Source: Nitrospira sp. | GTDB lineage: Bacteria > Nitrospirota > Nitrospiria > Nitrospirales > Nitrospiraceae | DNA length: 64,000 nucleotides | NCBI GenBank assembly: GCA_023248215.1 | Contig: JAHFEW010000001.1 | Span: forward strand, 62,001-126,000 | Direction of reading: 5' to 3' | Shown: positions 38,401-46,931 of the stretch, piece after piece | How positions within the stretch are numbered: position 1 is the stretch's first letter | Layout: each line of letters begins with the position of its first letter | Notes under the pieces: model-generated | The model's database searches: none | The model's input: the letters and a program-made list of their open reading frames with translations, nothing else | Told to the model about the DNA's origin: nothing | Position numbers and translations under genes: made by a program

Positions 38401-41176
38401 CCTCCAGGCTGTAGAAGCCCTCATAGGGGAGGCACATGAGGGTCAACAGAGCCTGCATGAAGTGTTGCGCACTGGACCGTCCTGTCGAGGTCAGGTGCTG
38501 GCTGAGCCGCACATCCTCGGGTTTGCGGAACAGATCCAAGAGAGCGGCCAGCAGGGGAGAAATCAGGACGACGGCGAGCGTCGATAGCGTCCAGAGCCAC
38601 ATGGGGGAGAGGACGGTCCATCCCAACAGAAACAGGGACGTCAAGGCTGCAGGAACGAGACTGCGCCGCAGGTTGTCGAAGATTTTCCAACGTGATAGTG
38701 CAGAAAGCGGATTGTTCAGACGGCGTGTGTCCGGGCCAGGCACACGGGGAAGGACCCATCCTGCAATCTGCCAATCACCGCGAATCCAACGGTAACGTCG
38801 GGTCACGTCCGCACTGTAGCGAGCGGGATACTCTTCGTAGAGCTGGACATCACTCAATAGCCCAGCCCGTGCATAGCAGCCTTCCAGCAGGTCGTGGCTG
38901 AGGATTCGATTCTCCGGGAAGCGGCCATTGAGTGCCCGCTCGAACGCATCGACCTCATAGATCCCCTTGCCGATGAAGGACCCTTCTCCGAACAGGTCCT
39001 GATACACGTCCGAGACGGCGCGCGTGTATGGATCTATGCCCGGCTCGCTGGCGTTGAGCCGCGCGTACCGCGAGCGGTTGGTGCCGGGCAAGCTGACGGC
39101 CACGCGAGGTTGCAGGATGCCGTATCCCTCGGTGACCCGTTGCGTCCCTTCATCGTACCGTGGACGATTCAAGGGGTGCGCCATCGCCGCCACAAACTGC
39201 CGTGCCGAATCGCGGGGCAGTTGTGTATCCGTGTCGAGCGTAATCACGTACCGGACTGTGGACAATACATCCGTCCGGCCGATCACTGTCGAGAAGCGAT
39301 CGGGTGACCCGCCACGAAGCAGCGCATTCAATTCCGCCAGCTTCCCCCGCTTCCGCTCATACCCCATCCAGAGCCGTTCATGGGGATTCCAGCGACGTGG
39401 CCGATGGAAGAGAAAAAACGTCTCGCCCTGCTCGCCCTTGTATTTGGCATTCAGCGCTTCGATTCGTGTTTGAACCTGCTTGACCAACTGATCATCGCCT
39501 GGAACGGTTTCCTGATGGGCATCCTGAAAGTCCGTGAGGAGACCAAAGTGCAGGTGTGTGTCCCGATTGGCCAGGAATCGGACCTCAAGCGCCTCAACGA
39601 GGTCGTCGATGCTGCGCGCGTTCTGAAGCAGCGTTGGGACGACCACCAAGGTTCGTAATTCCTGGGGAATACCATCGGTGAAGTCCAGTCGCGGTAGGGG
39701 GTGCGGTGTCACCAGTGACGTGGCGAGCCAGTTCACCAGTGTCACCGCCAACTGACTGGCGGCTAAAGCCGAAAGGAGTCCCAGCAGTGCGAGTCTCCAT
39801 CCATCCCAGCCTTCTGCATAGGCGAGGGCCAGAAAGCCGCCTGTGAACATTGCTGTCAGGAGGAAGATGGAACCGAGATAGACCGGCACAGCGCCCCGCC
39901 CGCTCCATTTTAGGACCGTATCAAAGACAGACAGGCGCATGTCCACCGCCCGCTCCAGCTGGGGCTGCCCCTTGTCGACCAAATAGAACCCAACATGAGC
40001 GGCGCGATCGTCCTCGCCCTGTTCAGTCGCTCGCTGGCGCGCGAGTAGGATCGCGTGACGCGCGACCTCGCCTTCAGACAGGGGGCTGCCCTTCGCGACC
40101 TTCTCCACGGCGTGGCGATAACGATCACGTGTGGCAAAATCCATGTGACCGTACACGCCTGCCGGGTCCTCATGCAGTGTCTGCTCCACCACGCTGTGCG
40201 TCTCGACAAACTCGCGCCAGTCCATCGCCGCCAGGAACCTGAGACTGCCGATGCTATTGCTCATGGAGACCTGGTCGACGGCCTGTTGTTGGGTCTCCGA
40301 TTGCACCAGTTGCTCAATCGTGAGGCCGGACTCGGACAGTCGCTGCTCGATCCAGGTCAGAGGCAAGGCCAACGCCGCGCTTTGTCCCTGGAGTCGACGT
40401 GCGAGTTCCGCCACAAATGCACTCACCATGGGTGGGTTGGATCGAGCCATGTCTGCGATGACTAAGATGAGACTCTTGGGATCCTTCTCAGCGGTCTCGA
40501 TCATCTGGCCGGCCCATTCGTGGGCGCGGTTGCGGTCGACCCTGTCACTCGCGATGCGGGCTCCAGCGCGCCGGAGATTTTCGATCAACGCCAGGCGAAT
40601 CATGATGGGGATGGCCCACAATTCCCCTAGCTTCAGGGCCGTGACCGTTTGGTAGGCGGCCACGAAACCGGAGAGACTTTCAGGATCCACCCGTCCGTCG
40701 CCGTGTGAGATGATTTCGAGTGCGATGTCATACACCCTGGGCAGACCAGCCGATGGGCCATTGCCTAGCCGAGGCAGTTCACGGCTGTAGCCCTTAGGCA
40801 AGTGGCGCTTGGCCATGCGAATCTGTTCTTCGATCAGATAGAAGTTATCCAGCAGCCATTCCCCGGCCGGTGTGATGCGTCGGCTTCCCTTCACCGCCTC
40901 TGCCACCAAATTGCGCACGTCCAACAGGACGGCTTCATTCTCGGCCAGTCGGGCGAGCAGTTGGTCCGGCTCGTGTTCCACGCTCACCGCGTGCAGCCCA
41001 GCGAGTGTCTTGCCATGCTGTTCCATCTGCTCGGCGCTATACAGTTCCGATCGCAACGGTGGCTCGTCGCCGGCGTACTGTTCTGTCGCAACGTTTTCGC
41101 TGAGGCGCCCTGTCAACCGGCGCCAGTTCTCAAGTATGTTCTTGCTGCTCATCTTCAAATTCGAGGTTCCCTTCAT
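32447..41176 (-). CDS. ndvB: Cyclic beta-1,2-glucan synthase (NdvB/ChvB type, GT84-GH94)
   Basis: 2909 residues. The N-terminal region (about 1-400) is helical; membrane segments lie near 410-480 and again around 830-1010. The GT84 domain (about 505-800) starts [19 protein letters not shown] and has the DxD element LDTDTQLP at about 648 and [11 protein letters not shown] near 790. A glucoamylase-like region at about 1445-1575 contains [20 protein letters not shown]. The C-terminal GH94 phosphorylase part ends near 2909 and includes [10 protein letters not shown] at about 2587. Such proteins prime, elongate and cyclise beta-1,2-glucan for the periplasm. A second ATG at 41152 is an alternative start. 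Confidence 0.93.
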   Translation of the reverse strand: MKGTSNLKMSSKNILENWRRLTGRLSENVATEQYAGDEPPLRSELYSAEQMEQHGKTLAGLHAVSVEHEPDQLLARLAENEAVLLDVRNLVAEAVKGSRRITPAGEWLLDNFYLIEEQIRMAKRHLPKGYSRELPRLGNGPSAGLPRVYDIALEIISHGDGRVDPESLSGFVAAYQTVTALKLGELWAIPIMIRLALIENLRRAGARIASDRVDRNRAHEWAGQMIETAEKDPKSLILVIADMARSNPPMVSAFVAELARRLQGQSAALALPLTWIEQRLSESGLTIEQLVQSETQQQAVDQVSMSNSIGSLRFLAAMDWREFVETHSVVEQTLHEDPAGVYGHMDFATRDRYRHAVEKVAKGSPLSEGEVARHAILLARQRATEQGEDDRAAHVGFYLVDKGQPQLERAVDMRLSVFDTVLKWSGRGAVPVYLGSIFLLTAMFTGGFLALAYAEGWDGWRLALLGLLSALAASQLAVTLVNWLATSLVTPHPLPRLDFTDGIPQELRTLVVVPTLLQNARSIDDLVEALEVRFLANRDTHLHFGLLTDFQDAHQETVPGDDQLVKQVQTRIEALNAKYKGEQGETFFLFHRPRRWNPHERLWMGYERKRGKLAELNALLRGGSPDRFSTVIGRTDVLSTVRYVITLDTDTQLPRDSARQFVAAMAHPLNRPRYDEGTQRVTEGYGILQPRVAVSLPGTNRSRYARLNASEPGIDPYTRAVSDVYQDLFGEGSFIGKGIYEVDAFERALNGRFPENRILSHDLLEGCYARAGLLSDVQLYEEYPARYSADVTRRYRWIRGDWQIAGWVLPRVPGPDTRRLNNPLSALSRWKIFDNLRRSLVPAALTSLFLLGWTVLSPMWLWTLSTLAVVLISPLLAALLDLFRKPEDVRLSQHLTSTGRSSAQHFMQALLTLMCLPYEGFYSLEAILRTAGRMWLTRIRLLEWTPSGGVGPMSRTDVMGSYRSMWIGPVIAIVTALYLMLSRTDALVVAAPLLGLWLSSPLFAWWFSRPLARREARLTADQTMFLRKMARKTWAFFETYVGPDDHWLPPDNYQEHPAPKVAHRTSPTNMGLALLANLSAYDFGYLSAGQLMERTAQTFDSMATLERFRGHFFNWYDTQSLKPLLPMYISSVDSGNLAGHVMTLRSGLLTLPDHKILSDRVFEGLRDTLTLLTDALGDTVVAQVGTLRTELASVCQDRPRTLATAHRSLDGLTTHADEVAAHLDDASNGDAPRWAHALAQQCHDALNELTFLAPWIGLPISPRILSAFPGLDHMPTLRTLTRLEGEWLPAIEQRLGPDTIETEREWLAELQRHITNASRRAGQRIASLNQLAWQSSQFAQMEYDFLFDGARYLLSIGYNVAERRRDASYYDLLASEARLCSFVAIAQGQLPQESWFALGRLLTTTGGDPILLSWSGSMFEYLMPLLIMPTYQHTLLDQTYHAAVERQIEYGRERGIPWGVSESGYNMVDVHLNYQYRAFGVPGLGLKRGLGEELVIAPYATALALMVAPEEACLNLQRLTDEGADGPFGLYEAIDYTPSRLPRGQSRVIVRSYMAHHVGMSFLSLAYLILDRPMQKRFESDPLFQATTLVLQERIPKATAFYSHSTELSDLRTTSSTPETPVHVLNTPNTPVPEVQLLSNGRYHVMVTNAGGGSSRWKDLAVTRWREDSTCDNWGTFCYIRDVESGEFWSTAYQPTLKPSKTYEVIFSEGRAEFRRRDHEIETHAEIVVSPEDDIELRRVRLTNCSGTRRTIDLTSYAEVVLALPAADALHPAFSNLFVQTEIIRERQAILSTRRPRSLDEQAPWAFHLMAVRGPHSGEISYETDRMQFIGRGRTLASPQAMDHSAALSGSQGSVLDPVVSIRCQIVLEPEESVTVDLVSGIGETRDICLRLVDKYQDRRLADRVFELAWTHSQVVLRQLNTTEADAQLYGRLAGSIMYANASLRAEPAVLSKNRRGQSGLWGYAISGDLPIVLLQIGDPSNIDLVRQLVQAHAYWRLKGLAVDLVIWNEDHAGYRQVLHDQIMGLIAAGVEAHVMDRPGGIFVRTAEQMSVEDRLLQQSVARVILTDRRGTLADQITRVASIAAPAYRFKPTRTHRPDPPAPIEARQDLLFYNGLGGFSSDGREYVITTAPGHVTPAPWVNVLANPHFGTVISENGLAYTWSENAHEFRLTPWHNDPVTDASGEALYLRDEESGHFWSPMPMPHRGVRPYVSRHGFGYSVFEHTENGIHSEVWVYVALDASVKFTVLKLRNESGRSRRLSATGYVEWVLGDLRPKSVMHVVTEMDPTTGALFARNPYNTDFPGRIAFFDVDEGTRSMTGDRTEFVGRNGTMQSPAAMGRSRLSGKVGAALDPCGAIQIPFELAQGQERECTFRLGMGKDGEDARQLVRRFRGAAAGRAALETLWQHWTHTLGAVHVETPDQSLNVLANGWLLYQTLGCRLWARSGYYQSGGAFGFRDQLQDVMALVHAKPQLAREQLLLCAGRQFQEGDVQHWWHPPSGRGVRTRCSDDFLWLPFATSRYVITTGDTGVLDIPIQFLEGRPINADEDSYYDLPGRSEQSGSLYEHCVRAIVKGLTRGEHGLPLIGSGDWNDGMNMVGEHGKGESVWLGFFLYDVLMRFSEVARTRGDLSFAERCQAEATQMRQNIEQNGWDGEWYRRAYFDDGSPLGSASNDECQIDSIPQSWSVLSGAGDATRSHPAMEAVYRRLVRRDDALIQLLDPPFDKSHLNPGYIKGYVPGVRENGGQYTHGALWATMAFAALGDRGRAWELFTMINPVSHAGSPEGIGIYKVEPYVVAADVYAVSPHTGRGGWTWYTGSAGWMYRLIVESLLGLRLEGATLRFVPCLPLDWKTFKLHYRYRETIYHITLLQSLAEKSEMRVTVDGVQRADNAIPLVDDRHEHSVEVTIPAA

Positions 41177-41653
41177 TCGAAGCGACGACCTGGTCTATGG
41201 GGCGAGGGCGAGAGACCAGCACAGGCCAGAGGGCCATTGCAAAACGGGTCAGTTAAGAGGGCAGGACATTGCGGCTGTATAGCCTAAGGAGTCGCCGATA
41301 AAACGACGGTTCGACGGTCGGCTTTTCGGACGCTTCGACACGAGCCGTGACGCGCATCGAAAGCGACTGTGGGAGGCGTGATAGGTTCATCGACAGTGTA
41401 GCCGATTGATCTATGCAAAGGACACACAATAATCCACAGAGGTACCAAGGGGAGATATTCTGACGGTGTCCTCTATGAGGCAGACCCCCACAGAAACTCA
41501 CCATACATGTGCGTTGGCCTCGCTGGGCCATCGCAGAGTGAGCGGCCGGTTCAGGGTCGGCAGATAGGCAGAAGCAGTGATGCGGTCGAGAAGGGCCTCG
41601 CGGTGAATCGGGACCAAACGGCGAGTGTGGAAAAAGGAGTGTTGTGCGAAGCG
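41177..41653. other. Intergenic region upstream of ndvB without a recognised gene
   Basis: Short open frames here (for example a 92-codon one on the minus strand, 41253-41531) have no family resemblance and no ribosome site. The region should contain the ndvB promoter, but no -35/-10 pair with standard spacing is convincing; TATACA occurs on the minus strand near 41275. Confidence 0.5.
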
Positions 41654-41753
41654 CTTAGACAGGCCTCAAAAAAACTATGTGGACAGGCTCACACTTCGTT
41701 TGGCCTGCACGATGCGAGAACGCGGCTGGCGGACTTTTTCAGCATCCTGTTAG
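41654..41753 (-). repeat. Degenerate copy (D) of the long palindromic element, at the aroG stop
   Basis: On the minus strand the arm reads TAACAGGATGCTGAAAAAGT, followed by GCGTTCTCGC; the opposite arm near 41654-41677 is degenerate but keeps CAGG and an A-run. The arm start supplies the TAA stop of the DAHP synthase (41752-41750). The shared GCGTTCTCG motif links it to the copies at 45847, 56281 and 62473. Its inner part has decayed. Confidence 0.5.
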
Positions 41754-42808
41754 ACAGGACGTGTGGTAAGGGAGTCGGCCATCCCATAGAGCAGGGCTTC
41801 GGTATCGCTCCAGTTCAGGCAGGAATCGGTGATCGACATGCCGTACGTGAGGGCTTTTCCGGGGTCCCAGGTTTGCCGACCGCCTTGCAAGTGGCTTTCG
41901 AGCATGAGGCCCATGATCGAGCGGCGGCCGTCCTGAAATTGTTTGAGCACTTCGCCGGCGACTTCGACCTGGCGTTGGTGGTTCTTTCCTGAATTGTCAT
42001 GCGAGCAATCCACCATGACGCCGCGTGCGAGGCCTTCATTCGCAACGGCTACTTCCGCGCGGGCAATGTCTTCGACACCGTAGTTGGTGCGTCCGCCGCC
42101 GCCGCGCAGAACAATGTGATGGTCCGGATTGCCGGTGGTCTTGATAATGGACGTGATGCCATCGGCATTCACGCCGACAAAATGGTGCGGGCTACGGCTG
42201 GTGATCATGGCATTGACCGCGACTTGCAGGCTGCCTTCGGTCCCATTCTTAAATCCGACCGGCATCGAGAGGCCGCTGGCCATTTCGCGATGGATCTGAC
42301 TTTCGGTGGTTCGTGCACCGATGGCGGTCCAACTCAGCAGGTCGGCGATGTATTGAGGCGTCACCGGGTCGAGCAGTTCCGTCGCGCAGGGGAGGCCTTT
42401 CCCATTGATGTTCAAGAGAATGGTACGGGCCAGTTGGATGCCCTGGGCAATGTCGCAGGTGCCGTCGAGATGAGGGTCGTTGATCAACCCCTTCCAGCCT
42501 ACGGTGGTCCGGGGTTTTTCAAAGTAGGTGCGCATCACGACCAGGAGTTTCTCGCGGACTGCCTCGGCAACCGGCCTGAGCCGATCGGCATACTCATAGG
42601 CCGCGTCGGGATCGTGAATCGAGCAGGGGCCGACGATCACAATGAGCCGTTCCATATCACGGCCATGCAAGATATTCCGGATAGCTTGTCGCGTCTGAAA
42701 CACGAGCTCGGCCACCTCGTCGGTGATGGGCAGACGCGTCTTCACGTCGCGCGGTGAGGGGAGCGGCTTGATTTCAATGACGTGCTGATTATCGATCGGC
42801 CTGGTCAT
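41750..42808 (-). CDS. aroG: 3-deoxy-7-phosphoheptulonate synthase (class I, AroG/AroF type)
   Basis: 352 residues from ATG 42808, preceded by AAAGGA; the open frame to 42865 adds an unrelated extension. VIVGPCSIHDPDAAYEYADR, RTYFEKPRTTVGWKGLINDP, GFKNGTEGSLQVAVNAM and MVDCSHDNSGK are hallmarks of class I DAHP synthase. It condenses PEP and erythrose-4-P, the first step of the shikimate pathway. Which aromatic amino acid inhibits it cannot be read with certainty. Its stop lies in the arm of a palindromic element. Confidence 0.94.
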   Translation of the reverse strand: MTRPIDNQHVIEIKPLPSPRDVKTRLPITDEVAELVFQTRQAIRNILHGRDMERLIVIVGPCSIHDPDAAYEYADRLRPVAEAVREKLLVVMRTYFEKPRTTVGWKGLINDPHLDGTCDIAQGIQLARTILLNINGKGLPCATELLDPVTPQYIADLLSWTAIGARTTESQIHREMASGLSMPVGFKNGTEGSLQVAVNAMITSRSPHHFVGVNADGITSIIKTTGNPDHHIVLRGGGGRTNYGVEDIARAEVAVANEGLARGVMVDCSHDNSGKNHQRQVEVAGEVLKQFQDGRRSIMGLMLESHLQGGRQTWDPGKALTYGMSITDSCLNWSDTEALLYGMADSLTTRPV

Positions 42809-42914
42809 GGAGGTCCTTTGAGAAGTCTCGGGCTCAATTCCCGATGGATGAACAATAGCTAACATAGCGAATATGGTGAGGAAAGTCCATAGAAGAAGAC
42901 GTCGAGGATCATCC

Positions 42915-42943
42915 TTGCTTTCAATCGGGGGCTTTGCTACAAC
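42915..42943 (+). promoter_or_regulatory. Possible promoter of the TonB-receptor region
   Basis: TTGCTT (42915-42920) and TACAAC (42938-42943) are 17 bases apart, about 28 nt before the ATG of the small secreted protein. The match to consensus is moderate. Confidence 0.35.
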
Positions 42944-42970
42944 TCACGCCGTCCCTCCTCTGGTAATAGG

Positions 42971-43297
42971 ATGCCGATGTTTCGTCGTCAACAACGTACC
43001 AATTCCAGCGCGGTTGTCTCGCTTTTCCTCGCCTGTCTGCTGCTCGCGATGGCGCCGTTCGCGGCGGCGTTGGAGATTCACCACGAGCTGGCGGCTGCCG
43101 ACCAGGACGGCCACGAACATTCCGATACCGACCTCTGTCAGTGGGTCCAGTACCACACGGGCCACTCGCTGACCGGTGACGCACCGGCGACATGCTCCCT
43201 TCTAGCAGAGGCGCCGCCGCCAGTCGCATATCCATCGATCCTCAGTTCACAATCTCTCTCTACGACCAGAACTTCACGAGCACCTCCTCGGGCCTAA
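42971..43297 (+). CDS. Small secreted His/Asp-rich protein
   Basis: 108 residues. A signal peptide is clear (VVSLFLACLLLAMAPFAAAL), followed by HHELAAADQDGHEHSDTDLC and WVQYHTGHSLTGDAPATC. The clustered His, Asp and two Cys residues suggest metal binding. It lies about 100 nt before a TonB-dependent receptor and reads the same way. It resembles small proteins such as DUF2946 members found near metal-uptake receptors, but I cannot assign the family with confidence. The C-terminal tail (from about 80) is low-complexity. Confidence 0.5.
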   Translation: MPMFRRQQRTNSSAVVSLFLACLLLAMAPFAAALEIHHELAAADQDGHEHSDTDLCQWVQYHTGHSLTGDAPATCSLLAEAPPPVAYPSILSSQSLSTTRTSRAPPRA

Positions 43298-43399
43298 CCT
43301 CAACGCCACGTTTATTCATCTTGGCTATCCGCGCCTGGTCGAATGGCCGGGCTTTGCGCTGGACCGTTGCACGGGCGCGGGATCATTGGGGAGGCTCGC

Positions 43400-45844
43400 A
43401 TGGTCTTGTCGGTCAGAACAGTGTGTCATCTGTGTGTCGGATTTGTCCTGGGCGCAAGCACGCTCGGGGTTGCGCATGTGCACGCGCAGGAATCTGCGAT
43501 GCCGGTGAGCAAGGCGCGCACGATTGCGGGAACGGTTCAGAATCAGGATCTCCGGCGTGTTCCTCAGGCGAGGGTAGAGGTGAAGGATCAGGAAGGGACC
43601 ATGGTCGGGTCGGCGGTGGCGAACGAGGCCGGAGAATTTACCGTGGATATCCTGGACGAGGGAACCTATTCCGTGAGCGCGGTGCTGGATACCAATCGAA
43701 GCGAATATGCGATCATCAAAGTCGGCGCCGAGCCGCCCGCCCCGGTCACGCTCACGCTCTCGAAGACCAACGAGATCGCACTCGAAGTCGTATCCTCGTT
43801 GCCGGCCATTCAGTACAAGGCGTCGAGCGAAACCTATGCGCTCAGCCGGAAGGAAATCGAGACCCTGCCGCGCGGGAACAACAACGATCTCCATGATGTG
43901 CTCATCACGATTCCGAGCGCCGTCTACGGCTCGCTCAAGCAGGTCCATATTCGCCAGGACCATGCGAATTTGCAATTGCGGATCGACGGCGTGCCGATTC
44001 CGGACACCGTCTCGTCCACGTTTTCCGATGTGATCAGCCCGCGTGCCTGGGAACGGGCGGATATCATCCTCGGCGGCATGGAAGCCCAATATGGCAACAA
44101 GGCGGCGGCCGTGTTGGATATCACGACGAAGAGCGGGACCAAGCCGTCCTTCGGATCAGCCCAGATGATGGGGGGATCGAATCAGACGATCAATCCGTCC
44201 TTTGAGTACGGCGGCACGATCGGCGAAAAGTTTCGGTTTTATATCTTGAACAGCTACATGAGCACGAATCGCGGGATCGAGCCGCCGACCCTGGGGCACT
44301 CGATCTTCCATGGGCAGAGCGAGCGGAACCAGACCTTTATCCGCGGCGACTATCAGCATGACAACAAGAACAACTTCACCTGGCTGTTCTTGAACTCGGT
44401 GGCCAAGTATCAAATTCCCACGACACCCGGCATCGAAGTGGATCCAAGCGGGCAGATGCTGCCGTTGCTTCAGGCGAGTCAGCCGGGATTCACACCCGTG
44501 GCCTCGCAGGCGATCAATGAATTTCAGAAAGAGAACAATCAATACGGACACATGGTGTGGCGGCATGATGTGAATGCGAATAACTTTTTCAGCCTGGCAG
44601 GATATTTCCGCCATACGCGGGCGACGTTTAAAACGGACCCGCTCAATGTGCTGGCCTACACGGCCGACCCGTCCGAGCCGTTTTCGGCGTCGGATCAGGA
44701 TCGCAACGCCTATTCGACCGGCCTGCGTTTCGATTACACCTACGTGCATAGCAAGCAGCATCTCATCAAAGCGGGGTTCCAGATCGACCGGACCCAGGCC
44801 GTCAACAAGACGCGACTCTTTACCTTTGCGGACGACGGAGCGGGAAATCCCACCGGAGACCTGCTCAGTCTCAATGCCGACAACCGCCAGATCGGTTATC
44901 GCCAGGAGTTCTGGATCCAGGACCAGTGGAGTCCGAACGATCAGTGGACCTTCAACCTCGGTCTGCGGGGCGATGCCGTGCAGTATTTGTGGAACGAAGG
45001 GCAGGTGAGTCCGCGTGTCGGGGCGACGTACAAGTACAACCCTGCGAACGTCTTCCATGTGTTTTACGGCCGGATGTTCACGCCGCCGAATCTGGAAGCG
45101 ATCTCTTTCGCGAAGCTGAACACGATCGGGACAAGCGCTCAGCCGGAGGACACGACCAACAATACGGTCCGGGCCGAACGGGCGCATTACTTCGAGGTCG
45201 GCAGCTACCATGCCCTGAATCGCTACGCGACGTTGCAATTTACCGGCTGGTATAAGCTGAGCAACTTCCTGTCCGACGCCGGACAGTTCGGCACCACGCC
45301 GTTGTTGAACTATTTTGCCTTTGAGCGCGGTTGGCAGCGAGGCATCGACGGAGCGTTGAAACTGCAACTGGCCGAAAATCTGACGGCACGCGGCAATGTG
45401 GCTTGGGGGCAATGTAAGGGTTACGGCCTGCAGTCGGGCCATTTCCTCTTGGATGCCAAGGAACTCTCGGACATCAACTCACAGGGCGGCGTGTTCTGCG
45501 ATCACATGCAGACATTGACGAGTTCGGCGATCGTGAGTTATCGACTCCTGGAGCGTACGACGTTTACGGGGCAGATGCTCTTCGCCTCTGGTTTGCGCAC
45601 CGCAGAAAACGAAGAGGCCAAGACCAATTCCAGCCACAGCCCCTCGTACACCATTTACAATCTGTCGATCGCGCATGTCTTCCCGTTGCCCTGGGAAGGA
45701 CAGAAGTTTCTGCTGGGATTCGACATCATCAATTTGTTGGACCAGAAGTATTTCATCAACCAGGGTGAAGGCAGTATCGGGTTGGGTGTGGCTCATGCGG
45801 GGATGCCGAGGTCGTTCTTCCTCCGAGGCCAGTGGTTCTTCTAA
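43400..45844 (+). CDS. TonB-dependent outer-membrane receptor
   Basis: 814 residues from ATG 43400, which has GGGGAGG five bases upstream. A signal peptide covers about 1-30. Residues about 38-115 form a carboxypeptidase-regulatory-like domain (TIAGTVQNQDLRRVPQARVE), then the plug with PRGNNNDLHDVLITIPSAVYG and VHIRQDHANLQLRIDGVPIP. The rest is beta-barrel, ending with the aromatic residues QWFF required for outer-membrane insertion. Substrate is unknown; the His-rich neighbour hints at a metal or metal chelate. A palindromic element begins 3 nt after the stop. Confidence 0.9.
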   Translation: MVLSVRTVCHLCVGFVLGASTLGVAHVHAQESAMPVSKARTIAGTVQNQDLRRVPQARVEVKDQEGTMVGSAVANEAGEFTVDILDEGTYSVSAVLDTNRSEYAIIKVGAEPPAPVTLTLSKTNEIALEVVSSLPAIQYKASSETYALSRKEIETLPRGNNNDLHDVLITIPSAVYGSLKQVHIRQDHANLQLRIDGVPIPDTVSSTFSDVISPRAWERADIILGGMEAQYGNKAAAVLDITTKSGTKPSFGSAQMMGGSNQTINPSFEYGGTIGEKFRFYILNSYMSTNRGIEPPTLGHSIFHGQSERNQTFIRGDYQHDNKNNFTWLFLNSVAKYQIPTTPGIEVDPSGQMLPLLQASQPGFTPVASQAINEFQKENNQYGHMVWRHDVNANNFFSLAGYFRHTRATFKTDPLNVLAYTADPSEPFSASDQDRNAYSTGLRFDYTYVHSKQHLIKAGFQIDRTQAVNKTRLFTFADDGAGNPTGDLLSLNADNRQIGYRQEFWIQDQWSPNDQWTFNLGLRGDAVQYLWNEGQVSPRVGATYKYNPANVFHVFYGRMFTPPNLEAISFAKLNTIGTSAQPEDTTNNTVRAERAHYFEVGSYHALNRYATLQFTGWYKLSNFLSDAGQFGTTPLLNYFAFERGWQRGIDGALKLQLAENLTARGNVAWGQCKGYGLQSGHFLLDAKELSDINSQGGVFCDHMQTLTSSAIVSYRLLERTTFTGQMLFASGLRTAENEEAKTNSSHSPSYTIYNLSIAHVFPLPWEGQKFLLGFDIINLLDQKYFINQGEGSIGLGVAHAGMPRSFFLRGQWFF

Positions 45845-45846
45845 CC

Positions 45847-45967
45847 GGATGCTGAAACGGGCCACCAACTTCGTTCTCGGCTCCACAACATCCTCAACGT
45901 AGCACGAGGCTACGCCTCCGGTGTTGTGGTCGCCTGCGGCCTGGTTGGATGGCCCGTTTGAGCATCC
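45847..45967 (+). repeat. Long palindromic element, copy A
   Basis: The outer arms GGATGCT (45847-45853) and AGCATCC (45961-45967) continue inward as GAAACGGGCCA and TGGCCCGTTT. A separate inner stem CCACAACA/TGTTGTGG and an innermost CGTAGC-ACGAG-GCTACG hairpin make a nested structure. Shared motifs: CGTTCTCGG at 45872, TACGCCTC at 45911, CCTGCGGCCT at 45933. It starts 3 nt after the receptor stop. Confidence 0.8.
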
Positions 45968-45987
45968 GTTCTGTGATGAGATAGGAT

Positions 45988-46431
45988 ATGACTGAAATGC
46001 GATGGGGCTTAATAATAACCGTTGCGATAGTTTCGTATTGGCCGGTTGCGGCCTATGCCGTGACCGGCGATGAGGCCACGCATGAGGCCGACCATGCGCT
46101 GGATGCGGACATTATCGAATTGCCGGAAGTCCACGTCCACGGTCTGCCGCTGAATAAAGATCAGCAACTGGGGCCGGTGCCGAAGTCGACTCCATGGCCG
46201 GCAATTCCATCATCGTTGGACGGCAAGCCCATCGACGATTGGATGAAGGCCCGTCTGCTCGTCTCGAAGGATGCGCAAGTAACGGTGGTGGTCTTGGAGC
46301 CGGCGAAACACCGGGAACTGACAGTCGCCGGCATGATGGCCTTGAACAAGTGGACCTTCGCCCCCCAACTCAACGGTGACGATCCGGTCGCCGGGGAACT
46401 CACTGTTCGTATTCACTTCAGAGCGCAGTAA
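45988..46431 (+). CDS. Exported protein with TonB C-terminal-like domain
   Basis: 147 residues. The N-terminus (LIITVAIVSYWPVAAYA) looks like a cleavable signal peptide rather than the long anchor plus Pro-rich spacer of classical TonB. The mature part starts His/Asp-rich (DEATHEADHALDAD, PEVHVHGLPL). Residues about 85-145 match the TonB_C pattern: LLVSKDAQVTVVVLEPAKH, then ALNKWTFAPQLNGD and ELTVRIHF. It follows a TonB-dependent receptor on the same strand. Whether it is membrane-anchored or free in the periplasm is uncertain; no exbB or exbD lies nearby. Confidence 0.65.
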   Translation: MTEMRWGLIITVAIVSYWPVAAYAVTGDEATHEADHALDADIIELPEVHVHGLPLNKDQQLGPVPKSTPWPAIPSSLDGKPIDDWMKARLLVSKDAQVTVVVLEPAKHRELTVAGMMALNKWTFAPQLNGDDPVAGELTVRIHFRAQ

Positions 46432-46434
46432 ATC

Positions 46435-46778
46435 ATGACACGCACGACGGTCACCAAAGGCAGCGGGAACGTGTTTCGGGATCTAGGATTTTCCGAGGAA
46501 AAGTCCATCGAATTGATTCTGAAAAGCAGCCTGCTTCAAGCCCTTCAAGAGACAATCAAAGGCCGTGGATGGAAGCAAGTGGAGGCGGCGGACCAGCTGG
46601 AAATTGACCAAGCTAAAGTGTCGAAGCTCTTAGCCGGTCAGATGGCAGGTTTTTCCATCGAACGCCTGGTTTAGTTTCTGTCCCTGTTAGTCTAAGACGT
46701 TGAGTGACGGTCCGTAAGGCTCCGCGTGGCCGACGGCGAGGGGCAGTACGAGCAAGGGTGGATAAGATACCCGCCTAG
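46435..46778 (+). pseudogene. Decayed XRE-family (HTH_37, HigA-like) antitoxin
   Basis: The first 79 codons give a normal helix-turn-helix (GWKQVEAADQLEIDQAKVSK, LLAGQMAGFSIERLV) up to TAG at 46672. Reading on in the same frame gives FLSLLV, a second stop at 46693, then DVE and a third stop at 46705. Shifting frame at about 46706 gives TVRKAPRGRRRGAVRARVDK, the usual basic tail of this family. Intact members read RLLRFLxxLGQDVEIxVR at this place. So the gene carries two nonsense changes and a frameshift. No toxin gene is adjacent. The shortened 79-aa product could still be made. Confidence 0.65.
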
Positions 46779-46910
46779 GAGCCTGTCCGAGTAATCGGTT
46801 TCGCAAAATCTCTACGTGCACATTTGGCGCAGGATCAACGATCGCACTTCGGTGAGGGGTTCAGATACCCCTGAAATGGGCATATTTTTGAATACTCGGA
46901 CAGGCTCCTA
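46776..46910. mobile_element. MITE-like element with perfect 18-bp inverted ends
   Basis: TAGGAGCCTGTCCGAGTA at 46776-46793 is repeated perfectly inverted at 46893-46910. The 135-bp unit has no ORF; an internal AGGGGT/ACCCCT hairpin lies near 46855-46875. Each end can be read as TA followed by GGAGCC, as expected for a TA target duplication of IS630/Tc1-type transposition (inference). Its left end overlaps the last codon of the antitoxin remnant. Confidence 0.6.
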
Positions 46911-46931
46911 GAAATCTGGGTGGTGTAGTTC

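Noticed and set aside
41253-41531. 92-codon minus-strand frame upstream of ndvB
   Set aside because: Cys/Arg-rich composition without conserved pattern, no ribosome site.
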